Both the position numbers and the translations under genes were made by a program. From contig SSEB01000008.1 of the NCBI GenBank assembly GCA_008012115.1, forward strand, positions 124,001-188,000: 64,000 nucleotides of DNA. Reading direction: 5' to 3'. Positions 41,540 to 52,452 of the stretch are shown piece by piece. The stretch comes from Nevskiaceae bacterium (GTDB taxonomy: Bacteria > Pseudomonadota > Gammaproteobacteria > Nevskiales > Nevskiaceae). Each line of letters starts with the position of its first letter. The stretch's first letter is position 1. The notes beneath the pieces are model-generated. The model saw nothing but the letters and a program-made list of their open reading frames with translations. It was not told the origin of the DNA and did no database searches.

Positions 41540-42881
41540 GCGCGCAGGCCAGGTAAGCGGCGAGCGACGCGGCCAGCGACGTCAGGTACGGATACTCCCA
41601 GTGGCGCCAGTGCGCGCCCGCGACATAGACGGCCACGCCGGCCAGCAGCGCCGCATAAGCCGACGGGGCGCCGCCGAGACGCGGCAGCCACAGCGAGAAC
41701 ACCATGATCACCAGCACGCCGGACGAGCCCAGGCTGGAGGACTCCTCCACCAGGGCGTAGACGCTGTCGCTGGACAGCGCGATGCCGTAGGCCAGAACGC
41801 CGAACACGATCACGGCGATGCGGTCCAGCCGCAGCTTGGCCTTGTCCTTCAGCCCGGGGCGCAGCGGGATGACCACGTTGTGCGCCGCCAGCGATCCGGC
41901 GACCAGCAACGCGCCGGACAGGGTCGACAGGATCGCCGACACCAGCGCGCCCAGGAACAGGATGTACAGCGGCGTGGAGAGATAGCGCTCGGCGAATTCC
42001 GGCAGCACGCGCTCGGGATCGACGCCCGGGCCGATGAAGGCGGCACCGGCCAGTCCCAGGCACACCGGGATCAGGCCCACGGCCAGGTACACCGCGCCGG
42101 CACCGACGGTGGCGCCGCGCGCGAGCGCCGGGCTGCGCATGGCCAGCACACGCGACACCAGCTCCTGCGCGGCGATGGAACTGAAGATCGGGATGGAAAA
42201 GGTCTCCAGCGCCGCCAGCGGCGCGCGCGCCGCACCGAAGCTCAGGCGCTGCACCGGGATCGCGGCCAGTTGCTGCGCCCCGCCGTGCGCGAGAAACACC
42301 GCGCCCAGCACCAGCACGCCGAGGATCAGCACCACACCCTGCAACAGATCGGTGACGGCATCGGCCCACATGCCGCCGATGACGGTGTAGGCGATCACCA
42401 CCACGGCGGCGAGCGTGATGGCGGCGAACACGCCCATCTCGCTGCACGATGCCAGCACCTGGCCGAAGGCGCGGACCTGCGCCGCCGCCCACAGCACCGA
42501 CGTGGGAATCATGATGATGGCCGCCATCCGTTCGACCCCGATGCCGTAGCGCTGACGGAACAGGTCGGCCAGGGTCATGATGCCCCGCTTCCACAGCGGC
42601 GCGGCGAAGAACAGCCCCATCGCGACAATGCCGATGGCGTAACCGAAGGGATCCGTGCTGACGCCCTCGAGCCCGGCGCGATAGGCCTGGCCGGCGGCGC
42701 CGATGCAGGTCTCCGCGCCGAACCACGTCGCGAACACGCTGAAAGTCGCCAGCCACGGCCCCAGGCTGCGCCCGGCCAGGAGGTAGTCCTCCTCGTTGCG
42801 CACCCGGCGTCGCGACAGGCCGAACACCACGGCCAGCTGCAGGGCGATGTAGGTCAGTACGCAGAAAAGAATGAGGTTCAT
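41502..42881 (-). CDS. Sodium:solute symporter family protein
   Basis: 459 residues, about 12-13 membrane helices. It starts with ADL-type SSS features: RRRVRNEEDYLLAGRSLGPWLATFSVFATWFGAE in helix 1-2, and GPGVDPERVLPEFAERYLSTPLY, then ALVSAILSTLSGALLVAGSLAAHN, where the Na2-site Ser pair lies. Import of a solute such as an acid, sugar or amino acid with sodium; substrate unknown. The ATG at 42881 has GAATGAGG in front. Its tail overlaps dsbD by 38 bp. Confidence 0.9.
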   Translation of the reverse strand: MNLILFCVLTYIALQLAVVFGLSRRRVRNEEDYLLAGRSLGPWLATFSVFATWFGAETCIGAAGQAYRAGLEGVSTDPFGYAIGIVAMGLFFAAPLWKRGIMTLADLFRQRYGIGVERMAAIIMIPTSVLWAAAQVRAFGQVLASCSEMGVFAAITLAAVVVIAYTVIGGMWADAVTDLLQGVVLILGVLVLGAVFLAHGGAQQLAAIPVQRLSFGAARAPLAALETFSIPIFSSIAAQELVSRVLAMRSPALARGATVGAGAVYLAVGLIPVCLGLAGAAFIGPGVDPERVLPEFAERYLSTPLYILFLGALVSAILSTLSGALLVAGSLAAHNVVIPLRPGLKDKAKLRLDRIAVIVFGVLAYGIALSSDSVYALVEESSSLGSSGVLVIMVFSLWLPRLGGAPSAYAALLAGVAVYVAGAHWRHWEYPYLTSLAASLAAYLACALRVAGRRSPSPA

Positions 42882-43158
42882 GCAACTCGGCTCAGTGCCA
42901 CGATGTATCGCCGTCCCGTCCGACCATCGGCGCGGCCGCCGCGAGCCCCCGCCTGCGGCGCTGCGTCGAACAGGCTGTCGCCGACATCGTCGCGGCCCGG
43001 GCGAATACTACTGAATCGTCCGCCCCTCATCGACGCGCCCAGCGGGCGCACACAGGCCAGTGGCGGCGACAGCCCGCGCTGGTGCGCACCCGAGCGCATC
43101 CGCCAACGCCCGCCTCTTGCGCAGGGCGGGATGGTCTCTCCGCACAGTGTCTGCGAGT
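42882..43158. other. Gene-free stretch upstream of the sodium symporter
   Basis: 277 bp of ordinary GC-rich sequence between the symporter start and dyad element copy 5. I see no convincing coding frame, RNA gene or terminator in it; it presumably contains the symporter promoter, but no clear hexamers stand out. Together with the element and 53 bp beyond it makes a 444-bp gap. Confidence 0.6.
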
Positions 43159-43272
43159 GCCACCCGCTATCGGTCGAGATGGAATCGACGATGTTATTTT
43201 ATATATGATGTTTTTAAATTTGAATAATATTTTATAACATCAAGAAAGCCGCCGAGGGCAACAGCGGGTGGC
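43159..43272. repeat. 114-bp dyad element, copy 5
   Basis: Ends GCCACCCGCT (43159-43168) and AGCGGGTGGC (43263-43272) are perfectly complementary. Core 43193-43238, GTTA to TATAAC, has 41 of 46 bases A/T. TTTAAA (43213-43218) is centred on the midpoint. The 24-bp arms contain a short TCG..CGA inverted pair on the left. It separates the divergent symporter and asparaginase genes, 53 bp before the asparaginase ATG. Confidence 0.93.
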
Positions 43273-43325
43273 CTGAAATCCGCGCTGCGGAATGTTTTAA
43301 TGCGGCGGAACACTCTGGAGCGCAC

Positions 43326-44225
43326 ATGATCCGTCTCGCCTTGCACGGTGGCGCCGGCGACCTCGCCCTGGGCGCCATGGACCAGCCCGAACATCGCGCC
43401 GCGCTGCTGCGCATCGCCGAGGAAGGCCGCCGACTGCTGAAAGACGGCGCCGACGCCCTCGACGCAGTCGAGCGGATGGTGGTCCTGCTGGAGGAATGCC
43501 CGCTGTTCAATGCCGGCGTCGGCGCGGTGCTCAACCGCGACGGCTTGCCGGAACTCGACGCCGCGATCATGGACGGCCGCGACCGCCGCTGCGGCGCCGT
43601 CGCCGGTGTGATGCGCTCGCGCTCCCCGGTGCGTCTCGCGCGCGCGGCGATGGAGCGCAGCCCGCATGTGCTGTTCGCCGGCGCCGGTGCCGACCAGCTC
43701 AACCGTGATCTGGGGCTGGAGACGGTGACGCCGGAATTCTTTGTCACCGAGGAGCGCTTCCACCAGCTCAAGGAAGCGCATCGCAAGGGCGTGATCGTGC
43801 TGGATCACGACGCCGCGTTCGGCACCGTCGGCGCGGTGGCCCGCGATGCGCGCGGCCATCTGGCGGCGGCCACCTCCACCGGCGGGCTGACCAACAAGCA
43901 TCCGGGCCGCGTCGGCGATACGCCGCTGATCGGCGCCGGCACCTGGGCGGACGACCGCAGCGCCGCGATCTCCTGCACCGGCACCGGCGAATGCTTTATC
44001 CGCGCCTGCTTCGGCCATGACGTCCATGCCCGCATGCACTACGCGGGCGAGTCGCTGTCGCAGGCCTGCACGGCGGCGCTGACCGAGGTGCAGCGCCTGG
44101 GCGGACGCGGCGGCTGCATCGCCATCGATCGCGACGGCCATCTCGCCCTGCCGTTCAACTCGCGCGCGATGTACCGCGCCTGGATGGATGCCGACGGCGA
44201 CATCCGCACCGCCATCGGCGCCTGA
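43326..44225 (+). CDS. Isoaspartyl peptidase/L-asparaginase (plant type, Ntn-hydrolase)
   Basis: 299 residues. LALHGGAGD at the N-terminus and FNAGVGAVLN are family hallmarks. Autocatalytic cleavage should occur before Thr167 in HDAAFGTVGAVA, giving alpha and beta subunits with Thr167 as nucleophile. STGGLTNKHPGRVGDTPLIGAGTWAD and CTGTGE complete the active site. The enzyme hydrolyses beta-aspartyl dipeptides and asparagine. GGAGCGCAC precedes the ATG. It shares the divergent gap with the symporter, with element copy 5 in between. Confidence 0.94.
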   Translation: MIRLALHGGAGDLALGAMDQPEHRAALLRIAEEGRRLLKDGADALDAVERMVVLLEECPLFNAGVGAVLNRDGLPELDAAIMDGRDRRCGAVAGVMRSRSPVRLARAAMERSPHVLFAGAGADQLNRDLGLETVTPEFFVTEERFHQLKEAHRKGVIVLDHDAAFGTVGAVARDARGHLAAATSTGGLTNKHPGRVGDTPLIGAGTWADDRSAAISCTGTGECFIRACFGHDVHARMHYAGESLSQACTAALTEVQRLGGRGGCIAIDRDGHLALPFNSRAMYRAWMDADGDIRTAIGA

Positions 44226-44229
44226 TACC

Positions 44230-45546
44230 TCAGACGCCCAGCGCGTAGTTCGGCACGCTGTCGGCGAATCCCTTCACATCCAGCGCCGGCCGCGGCGTCA
44301 TGCCGTCGCGGCCGGCCAGTTCGACGGTGCGGCTGTCGACCAGGATCTCTCCGTGCAGCGCCTGCTCGCAGAGGCGCGAGGCCAGGTTCACCGCCGAACC
44401 GACGGCCGTGTATTCGAGGCGGGCCGAGGCGCCGATCACGCCAACCGTCACCAGGCCGCTGGCCACACCGATGCCGATGCCGAGCCGGTGATCGGGCGTG
44501 CTCCAGCGGCGCGTCAGTTCGGTGGCGACCACGCGGATACGGCGCGCGATTTCGACGCCGATGCGGGCGTGCTGCTCCACCGGCAACGGCGCGCCGACCA
44601 GGATCAGGATGCCATCGCCAGCGAAATCCTTGATGGTGCCGCCGAAGTCCGCGACGATCTGCCCGACGGCGTCGTAGTAGTCGCGCAGCACCCGCAGCAC
44701 CTGTGCGGAACCGTGCCCCTGCGCGTAGGCCGTGAAGCCGCGCAGGTCGCAGCAGACGACGGTGATCTCGAGATGTTTCTCCTGCATCGCGCTGACCAGG
44801 CCGCGCTCGCTCACCAGTCGCGCCACCTGCGGCGACAGGAAGCGCGACATGAATTGCCCGCGCTGTCCCTGCAGCACGTGGTAGTGCACCGAGCCGACCA
44901 GCAGGACGATCTCGCCAATCACCACCGTGATCGCCGCCGCGTTGAGCGGCAGCACAAAACCGGCAAGGAAAAACGGAATCGAACCGGCCATCGCCAGCAG
45001 GCGCGTTTTCTCGGCGCGGTCCGGGCGGCGGTTGAGCAGCAGCAGGATGCCGACCAGGCCGGCGAAGGTGGCAAACAACACGGGCGTGGCGAATAGCCAG
45101 AAACCCCAGGAGCGGAATGCCCCGGGCTCGGTGGCCACGCGCAGGAACTCCTGCGTCCTCACCTCCGGCCACAGCAGGCTGAAAATCCCGTAGAGCACGC
45201 CGGCACCCTGCCCCAGGCGCAGGATGCGATCCCCCATCGTGACATTCATCCCCGGCGCCGCCGGCACCGTGCGACGCACGCGCAGCAGCCATTCGAGGAT
45301 CGCGATGGTCGCCGCGGTTTCCGGCAGCGCCAGCCAGCCCGACCACGGCGGCGGATGATGCAGATCGCGGATCAGGGCGACGTTGAGATAGATCGAAAGG
45401 CCGACGAAGGCCAGGGCCGCGGCCAGCGCGCGCGAGGTCAGCGAATCGCGGTCCGCCGACAGGAACGCCAGCCCCATGCCCAGCGCCATCAGCGAGACCA
45501 GGATATGCGGCGTGATTTCCGGTGCGATCAGCATCGTCTCAGCCAT
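44230..45546 (-). CDS. Membrane-bound class III adenylate/guanylate cyclase
   Basis: 438 residues from ATG 45546 (MAETMLIAPEI). A later ATG at 45534 is also possible. About six membrane helices occupy residues 10-235. The C-terminal catalytic domain (about 260-430) has metal-binding Asp in VVCCDLRGFTAYA and DFAGDGILILVGAP, and the substrate region ASGLVTVGVIGASARLEYTAVGSAVNLASRLCE. It should convert ATP to cAMP; the Lys and Thr/Asp specificity residues were not resolved. The membrane part may sense a signal. Convergent with the asparaginase, 4-bp gap. Confidence 0.9.
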   Translation of the reverse strand: MAETMLIAPEITPHILVSLMALGMGLAFLSADRDSLTSRALAAALAFVGLSIYLNVALIRDLHHPPPWSGWLALPETAATIAILEWLLRVRRTVPAAPGMNVTMGDRILRLGQGAGVLYGIFSLLWPEVRTQEFLRVATEPGAFRSWGFWLFATPVLFATFAGLVGILLLLNRRPDRAEKTRLLAMAGSIPFFLAGFVLPLNAAAITVVIGEIVLLVGSVHYHVLQGQRGQFMSRFLSPQVARLVSERGLVSAMQEKHLEITVVCCDLRGFTAYAQGHGSAQVLRVLRDYYDAVGQIVADFGGTIKDFAGDGILILVGAPLPVEQHARIGVEIARRIRVVATELTRRWSTPDHRLGIGIGVASGLVTVGVIGASARLEYTAVGSAVNLASRLCEQALHGEILVDSRTVELAGRDGMTPRPALDVKGFADSVPNYALGV

Positions 45547-45690
45547 GCGGCGCCGCGACGCGTTTGCCGCGCTGCCCTCGTTGACGATGCTGCATGCCCT
45601 GCCTCCATAAGGCGACACCGGCATTATGCAGCGCTGCGGATACGGGCGACGCACCCCGCCGGTACGACGGCCCCCAAACCGGGCGGGCGT

Positions 45691-47490
45691 TCAAGCGTTC
45701 GCGGCTTTCGAGGTGGCGTCCGGCGTTTCCGGCACCACCGGCGCTTCGCGGTCGGCCTCGAACAACTGTTCCAGCTCGCGCGCCGCTTCCTGCGCCGTCT
45801 GGATCAGTCGCTGCTGATCGCGGTACACGGCCTGTTGTTTCGCCAGCGCCGTTTCGTCGAACCGCCGGAAGATGTCGATGGCGTTGGCGGCGCTGGCCTC
45901 CGCCTCGCCGAGTTCGATCAGCAGGCGGCGCGTCATCTCCAGGCTGGAAAAATAGGCGCGACGGATGATGTGCGGAATGCCCAGATCCATCAGCTGCATC
46001 GCGTGATTGCGGTCATTGGCCACAGCGAAAATGGTCAGCTGCGGGAAATGCCGGCGCACCGTCTGCGCGATGTGGATCGAGGTCGCGGTATTGGCGATGG
46101 AGATGACGAACAGCCTGGCCTTGTCGGCATGCGCGGCCCGCAGCAGGTCCAGGCGGGCGGCATCGCCGTAATAAATCTTGTTGCCGAACTGGCGGACGAA
46201 ATCCACCTGCGCGGAATCCTTCTCGAGCACCGTGAAGCCGATTTTCTTCAGGCGCAGCATGCGGCCGATGATCTGCCCGAAGGGCCCGAAGCCGGCGATG
46301 ATGACCGGCGCCTCCGGCGCGTCGATGCTGTCGTAGGCCGGTCCCGCCAGCGGCTTGGCGAAGCGTGCCTGCAGCGCATACAGCGGCGGCGTCAGGATCA
46401 TCGACAGGGTCACGACGATCACCAGCAAGGCCTCGAGATCGCGGCCGATCACGCCGGCAGCTGCGGCGACACTGAACAGCACGAAGGCGAACTCGCCGCC
46501 CTGCGGCAACGCGAACGCCAGCGCCCGGGCGGCATCCGGCGGCAGGCGTGTCACACGCCCGATGCCGTACAGCACGCCGCTCTTGACCGCGATCAGGCCC
46601 GCCGTCAGTCCCAGCACCAGCAGCGGCTGGCCGAACAGCAGCCCGACATTGGCCGACATGCCGACGGCAATGAAAAACAGCCCCAGCAGCAGGCCCTTGA
46701 ACGGTTCGATGTCGGCCTGCAGTTCATGGCGATACTCGGAATCGGCCAGCAGCACGCCCGCCAGGAAGGCGCCGAGCGACATCGACAAACCGGCCAGTTC
46801 CATCAGCAGCGCCGTGCCGATCACCACCAGCAAGGTCGCGGCGGTGAAAATTTCCGGCACCTGGGCCGCGGCGAGCGTGCGGAACAGCGGACGCAGCGCG
46901 TAACGGCCGCCCAGGATCACGGCGCCGAATACCGCGAGAGTTTCCACCGCGGTCCGCCAGGAGCCGCCCCCCGCGGACTGCATCGGGTGTGTCGCCAGCA
47001 GCGGAATCAGTGCCATGAACGGAATCACCGACAGGTCCTGGAACAGCAGGATCGCAAACGAGGCCCGGCCCTGGCGCGTCGCCAGCTCGTTGCGCTCGGC
47101 CAGCATCTGCAGCACGAAGGCCGTCGACGACATCGCCAGTCCGAAGCCGGCAACGATGGCTGCCGGCGCGTCCAGTCCCAGCCAGAAGCCGGCGGCCGCC
47201 AGCGCCAGCATCGACAGACAGACCTGGGCGCCGCCGAGACCGAACACGACACGACGCAAGGTCCACAGACGCGACGGCTGCAACTCCAGACCGATGATGA
47301 ACAGCAGCAGGACCACGCCGAATTCCGAGAAATGCAGGATGCTGTCGACGTCTTCGATGAAGCGGAATCCCCAGGGGCCGATGGCGATGCCGGCGGCGAG
47401 GTATCCCAGCACAGCGCCCAGTCCCAGACGACGGAACAGCGGCACGAAAAACACCGCCGCGGCCAGGAAAATGGCGACATCCCTCAGCAT
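45691..47490 (-). CDS. Monovalent cation:proton antiporter (KefB/KefC, CPA2)
   Basis: 599 residues. The N-terminal CPA2 exchanger domain (about 12 helices, 1-385) has the conserved GYLAAGIAIGPWGFR and GLAMSSTAFVLQMLAE with the family ASP-rich half helices. The C-terminal RCK/TrkA-N domain has PVIIAGFGPFGQIIGRMLRL, followed by DAARLDLLRAAHADKARLFV, which binds NAD or glutathione adducts in Kef systems. It would export K+ in exchange for H+ and protect against electrophiles. No KefF/KefG ancillary subunit is beside it. Confidence 0.93.
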   Translation of the reverse strand: MLRDVAIFLAAAVFFVPLFRRLGLGAVLGYLAAGIAIGPWGFRFIEDVDSILHFSEFGVVLLLFIIGLELQPSRLWTLRRVVFGLGGAQVCLSMLALAAAGFWLGLDAPAAIVAGFGLAMSSTAFVLQMLAERNELATRQGRASFAILLFQDLSVIPFMALIPLLATHPMQSAGGGSWRTAVETLAVFGAVILGGRYALRPLFRTLAAAQVPEIFTAATLLVVIGTALLMELAGLSMSLGAFLAGVLLADSEYRHELQADIEPFKGLLLGLFFIAVGMSANVGLLFGQPLLVLGLTAGLIAVKSGVLYGIGRVTRLPPDAARALAFALPQGGEFAFVLFSVAAAAGVIGRDLEALLVIVVTLSMILTPPLYALQARFAKPLAGPAYDSIDAPEAPVIIAGFGPFGQIIGRMLRLKKIGFTVLEKDSAQVDFVRQFGNKIYYGDAARLDLLRAAHADKARLFVISIANTATSIHIAQTVRRHFPQLTIFAVANDRNHAMQLMDLGIPHIIRRAYFSSLEMTRRLLIELGEAEASAANAIDIFRRFDETALAKQQAVYRDQQRLIQTAQEAARELEQLFEADREAPVVPETPDATSKAANA

Positions 47491-47587
47491 CGCGCCCCCT
47501 GCAGAGGTCCGAAATCACTGAAAGCAATTCCAGACCAGCCAATGAGTTGTGTTAACTTCTTGATGTGAAACATAAACCTTCGAACGC

Positions 47588-47646
47588 TTGCAAATGACGT
47601 CAGATTGTTTTTAAATATACACACATCTAGGCTTCTATCTAGGCTT
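47588..47646 (+). promoter_or_regulatory. Putative promoter and direct-repeat operator of the AbiEi-like gene
   Basis: TTGCAA (47588-47593), 17 bp, TTAAAT (47611-47616) is a plausible sigma70 promoter in an A/T-rich gap. Just downstream are two direct copies of ATCTAGGCTT (47625-47634 and 47637-47646) with a 12-bp period, ending 8 bp before the start codon. AbiEi-type antitoxins autoregulate by binding repeats near their promoter, so this could be such a site. Confidence 0.45.
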
Positions 47647-47654
47647 GGTCACAC

Positions 47655-48260
47655 ATGGACGAACAAAGCAAATCCGAGCGCATCATTGAATTGGCGCAGA
47701 AGCTGGGCGTCCTGCGTCCGAAGGACCTCGTGCCGCATGGCATCCAGGCCGAATACCTGCGGCGACTCTGTGACAAGGGCACGATCAAGAAGGTCGGCCG
47801 TGGCAGCTACGTGCTGTCCGACTCGCAACTGTCGCCTTCGCTGTCGCTCGCCATCATCGGCCGCGCCGTCCCCAACGGCGTCGTCTGCCTGCAGTCGGCA
47901 CTCGCCTTTCACGGCTTCGGCGACCAGGCGACCAACGAGGTGTTCGTCGCCATCGAGCGCCGCGCCGCGCGTCCACGCGTCGATTATCCCGAAGTCCGCG
48001 TCGCGCGTCTTGGCGGCCCGGCTTTCACGGAAGGCGCCGACACGCACACCATCGAAAATGTGAAGGTCAAAATCTACAGCCTCGAGAAGACCCTGGCGGA
48101 TCTGTTCAAGTTCCGCAACAAGATCGGACCGCATATCGCCGTCGACGCGCTGCGCGCCGCGATGAGCGAGCGCAGCCTGAACATGAAGAAGCTCTGGCAC
48201 TTCGCCAAGCTGTGCCGCGTCGAGCGCGTCATGAAGCCTTACGTCGACGCCCTGACCTGA
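47655..48260 (+). CDS. AbiEi-like antitoxin/transcriptional regulator, no toxin partner
   Basis: 201 residues. N-terminal winged helix (RIIELAQKLGVLRPKDLVPHGI then YLRRLCDKGTIKKVGRGSYVLSD) followed by the AbiEi C-terminal domain with VVCLQSALAFHGFGDQ and VKIYSLEKTLADLFKFRNKIG. This is the layout of type IV AbiEi antitoxins and the DUF6088 group. In AbiE systems a nucleotidyltransferase toxin (AbiEii) follows, but the next gene is phospholipase A. So this is either an orphan, a remnant, or a stand-alone repressor. A terminator follows 22 bp after the stop. Confidence 0.8.
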   Translation: MDEQSKSERIIELAQKLGVLRPKDLVPHGIQAEYLRRLCDKGTIKKVGRGSYVLSDSQLSPSLSLAIIGRAVPNGVVCLQSALAFHGFGDQATNEVFVAIERRAARPRVDYPEVRVARLGGPAFTEGADTHTIENVKVKIYSLEKTLADLFKFRNKIGPHIAVDALRAAMSERSLNMKKLWHFAKLCRVERVMKPYVDALT

Positions 48261-48282
48261 GTCCGGACGTCAGTTGCAGGAC

Positions 48283-48307
48283 ATGCCCGCTCCGGCGGGC
48301 ATTTTTA
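48283..48307 (+). terminator. Rho-independent terminator after the AbiEi-like gene
   Basis: ATGCCCGC (48283-48290) pairs with GCGGGCAT (48295-48302), loop TCCG, followed by TTTTA. It isolates this gene from pldA, which starts 14 bp beyond. Confidence 0.9.
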
Positions 48308-48320
48308 TTGGAGCGGCACG

Positions 48321-49255
48321 ATGAAAGTTCTGCTGTTTGCAGCGGCGATCGCCTGCCCTGCCGCGTATGCCGACGATGCCGTGTCGACTTCCTCGCTGCC
48401 CGACCATCAGATCCTGGCCGAGCCCCCGGCTGCGAATCCCTCCCCGCAGGCCGTGCTGCCCGATATGGGCGAGGCAGCGGCCAAGACGCCCGAGCGCACC
48501 GCCGCCAACTACTTCGACAATTTTCACCAGGGGCCGGACGACTACTCGATCACCAGCGTCGCACGCGGCCTGTCGACACACCGGCCGATGTATGTGCTGC
48601 CCTACACCTACAGCGCCGCCTATGACGGTCGCCATACCGAAGTCGTCTTTCAGATCAGCGCCAAACAGCGGCTGTTCGGCACCAACTTTTATTTCGGCTA
48701 CACCCAGAAATCCTTCTGGCAGCTCTACAACAAGCGCGAGTCCTCGCCGTTCCACGAGACCGACTACAACCCTGAACTGTTCTACCGCTGGGCGCCTGCC
48801 ATCGCCTGGCTCAATCATTGGGGGACGGATGCCGGCTTCGAGCATGAATCCAATGGCCGCGGCCTGCCGGAGTCGCGCAGCTGGAACCGGATTTACATCG
48901 CACCGTTCCAGGCCAAGGGCAAGTATCTGGTCTATCTGAAGTTCTGGTATCGCCTGCCGGAGCGGCGCAAGACCGGGCCGACCGACGCCGAGGGCGACGA
49001 CAATCCCGACATCCAGCGTTACGTCGGCCATGCCGAGTTTCAGGTGCAGCGCCAATTCTTCGATCGACAGCTGGCGCACTTGACCGTGCGCGCCAATCCG
49101 GCCACCGGCAAGGGTTCGGTAGCGCTCAATTACAGCGTCCCGTCCAGGGATGGCTCGCTGTTCTACTGCCTGAATGTCTTCAGCGGCTATGGCGAGAGCC
49201 TGATCGACTACAACCGGCCGATCACCCGTGTCGGCATTGGCGTGATGATGACGCG

Positions 49256-49259
<4 letters not shown>
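48321..49259 (+). CDS. pldA: Outer-membrane phospholipase A (OMPLA)
   Basis: 312 residues with a signal peptide (KVLLFAAAIACPAAYA). The catalytic triad is clear: His175 and Ser177 in FEHESNGR and Asn189 in SRSWNRIY, the same His-x-Ser spacing and 14-residue distance to Asn as in E. coli PldA. FYFGYTQKSFWQLYN and SSPFHETDYNPELFY are family strands, and GYGESLIDYN is the dimer/calcium region. It hydrolyses misplaced phospholipids in the outer leaflet. The stop overlaps the convergent ABC-F gene by 4 bp. Confidence 0.95.
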
Positions 49260-51148
<1,889 letters not shown>

Positions 51149-51236
51149 GATGAGTGAGTCGTGATCTGCCCCCTCGGATCAGCGGAGCAATGCGGCACAG
51201 GACCGCGTGGAGTTGCGGGAAACCAACGGCGCCACT

Positions 51237-51282
51237 GGCACCAAACCCGAGGGCCGGCATGCCGAACCTCGGGTTTGGTGCC
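51237..51282. repeat. 16-bp perfect inverted repeat overlapping the tRNA-Thr 3' end
   Basis: Positions 51237-51252 and 51267-51282 are exact reverse complements with a 14-bp loop. The right arm contains the encoded CCA and the last bases of the tRNA acceptor stem. It probably serves as a terminator for the tRNA transcript, although no T-run follows on the minus strand. Confidence 0.75.
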
Positions 51283-51351
51283 GGCTGTCAGAGTCGAACT
51301 GACGACCTTCCGCTTACAAGGCGGGTGCTCTACCAACTGAGCTAAGCCGGC
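51276..51351 (-). tRNA. tRNA-Thr (anticodon TGT), CCA encoded
   Basis: 76 bases on the minus strand including CCA (51276-51278). The acceptor stem GCCGGC pairs with GCCGGC at the 3' end. The D loop (AGCTCAGTTGGTAGAGC), anticodon stem-loop with CTTGTAA (anticodon TGT, Thr), variable loop and T loop (GTTCGAC) are all regular. It is a solitary tRNA between the ABC-F ATPase and fdhD. Confidence 0.97.
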
Positions 51352-51568
51352 AACAGGTTTAGAGGCGCGCAGTGTATTGAACCGGCACGCACTTGTCTCG
51401 CGGCCGACACGCCAGCCGCCTACGCCGTACGAGATCGTCGCGCTGGCCGGTCGGTGCCCTGGCGCGGCAACGGCAGGGCAGCGGCTCAGATCCTGTGTGG
51501 ATACGGGCTGGCTTCAAAGCGCTCCCAGTATCGGGACACCCTGCTTTTCTGACCGTTCATATGGGGGC

Positions 51569-52405
51569 ATGATGAGGACTCAGGGGTCCAATCCATCGGA
51601 AGATCAACGCATGCTTTTGACCACCACCCCCCACATACACGCCAGCCCGAACGACGCCCTGCTCAGAGTGCGTCCAGTCGGCTCCGGTGGCGCAGAAGAG
51701 ATTGCCATTGAAACGCCGGTGGCGCTGTCGCTCAACGGTATTTCTCAGGCGGTCATGCTGGCGACGCCGCAAGATCTGGAGGACTTCGCGCTCGGCTTTG
51801 CCCTGGCGGAGGGATGGATCGCCGATGCCGACCAACTGCTGGACACCGAGGTCATCAAACGCACCGGCGGCATCGAATTGGCGCTGCGCGTAAAGGCGGA
51901 CCACCTCCAGCCTCATCAACTCCGCCGCCGCACACTGTCGGGCAGAACCGGGTGTGGCCTCTGCGGTCTCGACAGCCTGGCGCAGCTGGAGGTCGTACAG
52001 CCCGGCGAAATCCGCCAGCCCCGGCTCACTGATGATGCCCTCGCCCGCGCCTTCGACGCCTTCTCCAGCGCGCAGCCTTTGAACGCGCGCTGCGGTGGAC
52101 TGCACGCGGCGGCCTGGTGCGATGCCGAGGGGGCATTGAAGCTGGCCCGAGAAGACATCGGTCGCCACAACGCACTCGACAAGGTCACCGGAGCACTGGC
52201 GCGTTCTGGACAGAAGGGTTCGGCAGGCTTCATCCTGATGTCCAGCCGCGCGAGTTATGAGCTGGTCCATAAGGCCGCCATGGCCGGCGTGGGTTTGCTG
52301 GCGTGCATGTCGGCACCGAGCAGTCTCGCCATCGAGTCGGCGCGGCGCTTTGGCCTGCAACTCTGGGCTTTCGTGCGTCATGACCGCGCCACGCGCTATG
52401 CCTGA
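51569..52405 (+). CDS. fdhD: Formate dehydrogenase sulfurtransferase FdhD
   Basis: 278 residues from ATG 51569; ATG 51611 is an alternative start 14 residues in. The protein has VALSLNGISQAVMLATPQDLEDFALGFALAEG, the FdhD signature, and the CxxC loop C129/C132 in TGCGLCGLDS that carries sulfur from IscS to the molybdenum cofactor of formate dehydrogenase. LKLAREDIGRHNALDKVTGAL and VLMSSRASYELV-like segments (FILMSSRASYELVHKAAMAG) bind the cofactor. It immediately precedes a formate-dehydrogenase-like oxidoreductase, its expected client. Confidence 0.95.
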   Translation: MMRTQGSNPSEDQRMLLTTTPHIHASPNDALLRVRPVGSGGAEEIAIETPVALSLNGISQAVMLATPQDLEDFALGFALAEGWIADADQLLDTEVIKRTGGIELALRVKADHLQPHQLRRRTLSGRTGCGLCGLDSLAQLEVVQPGEIRQPRLTDDALARAFDAFSSAQPLNARCGGLHAAAWCDAEGALKLAREDIGRHNALDKVTGALARSGQKGSAGFILMSSRASYELVHKAAMAGVGLLACMSAPSSLAIESARRFGLQLWAFVRHDRATRYA

Positions 52406-52452
52406 TCGGGGCGATGCCTGCCATCGCCATGCTGAGGTCCGTGGAGATTCTC

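Noticed and set aside
42878..43099. 73-codon minus-strand frame upstream of the sodium symporter
   Set aside because: No ribosome site, no recognisable domain, and Arg/Gly/Pro-rich composition typical of random GC-rich frames.
45355..47568. Plus-strand open frame of 737 codons over the Kef antiporter
   Set aside because: It is Gln/Arg/His-rich shadow sequence opposite a clear antiporter and cyclase.
47500..47654. A/T-rich gap before the AbiEi-like gene as a dyad element
   Set aside because: No CACCCGCT/AGCGGGTG ends and no GTTA/TAAC at fixed spacing.
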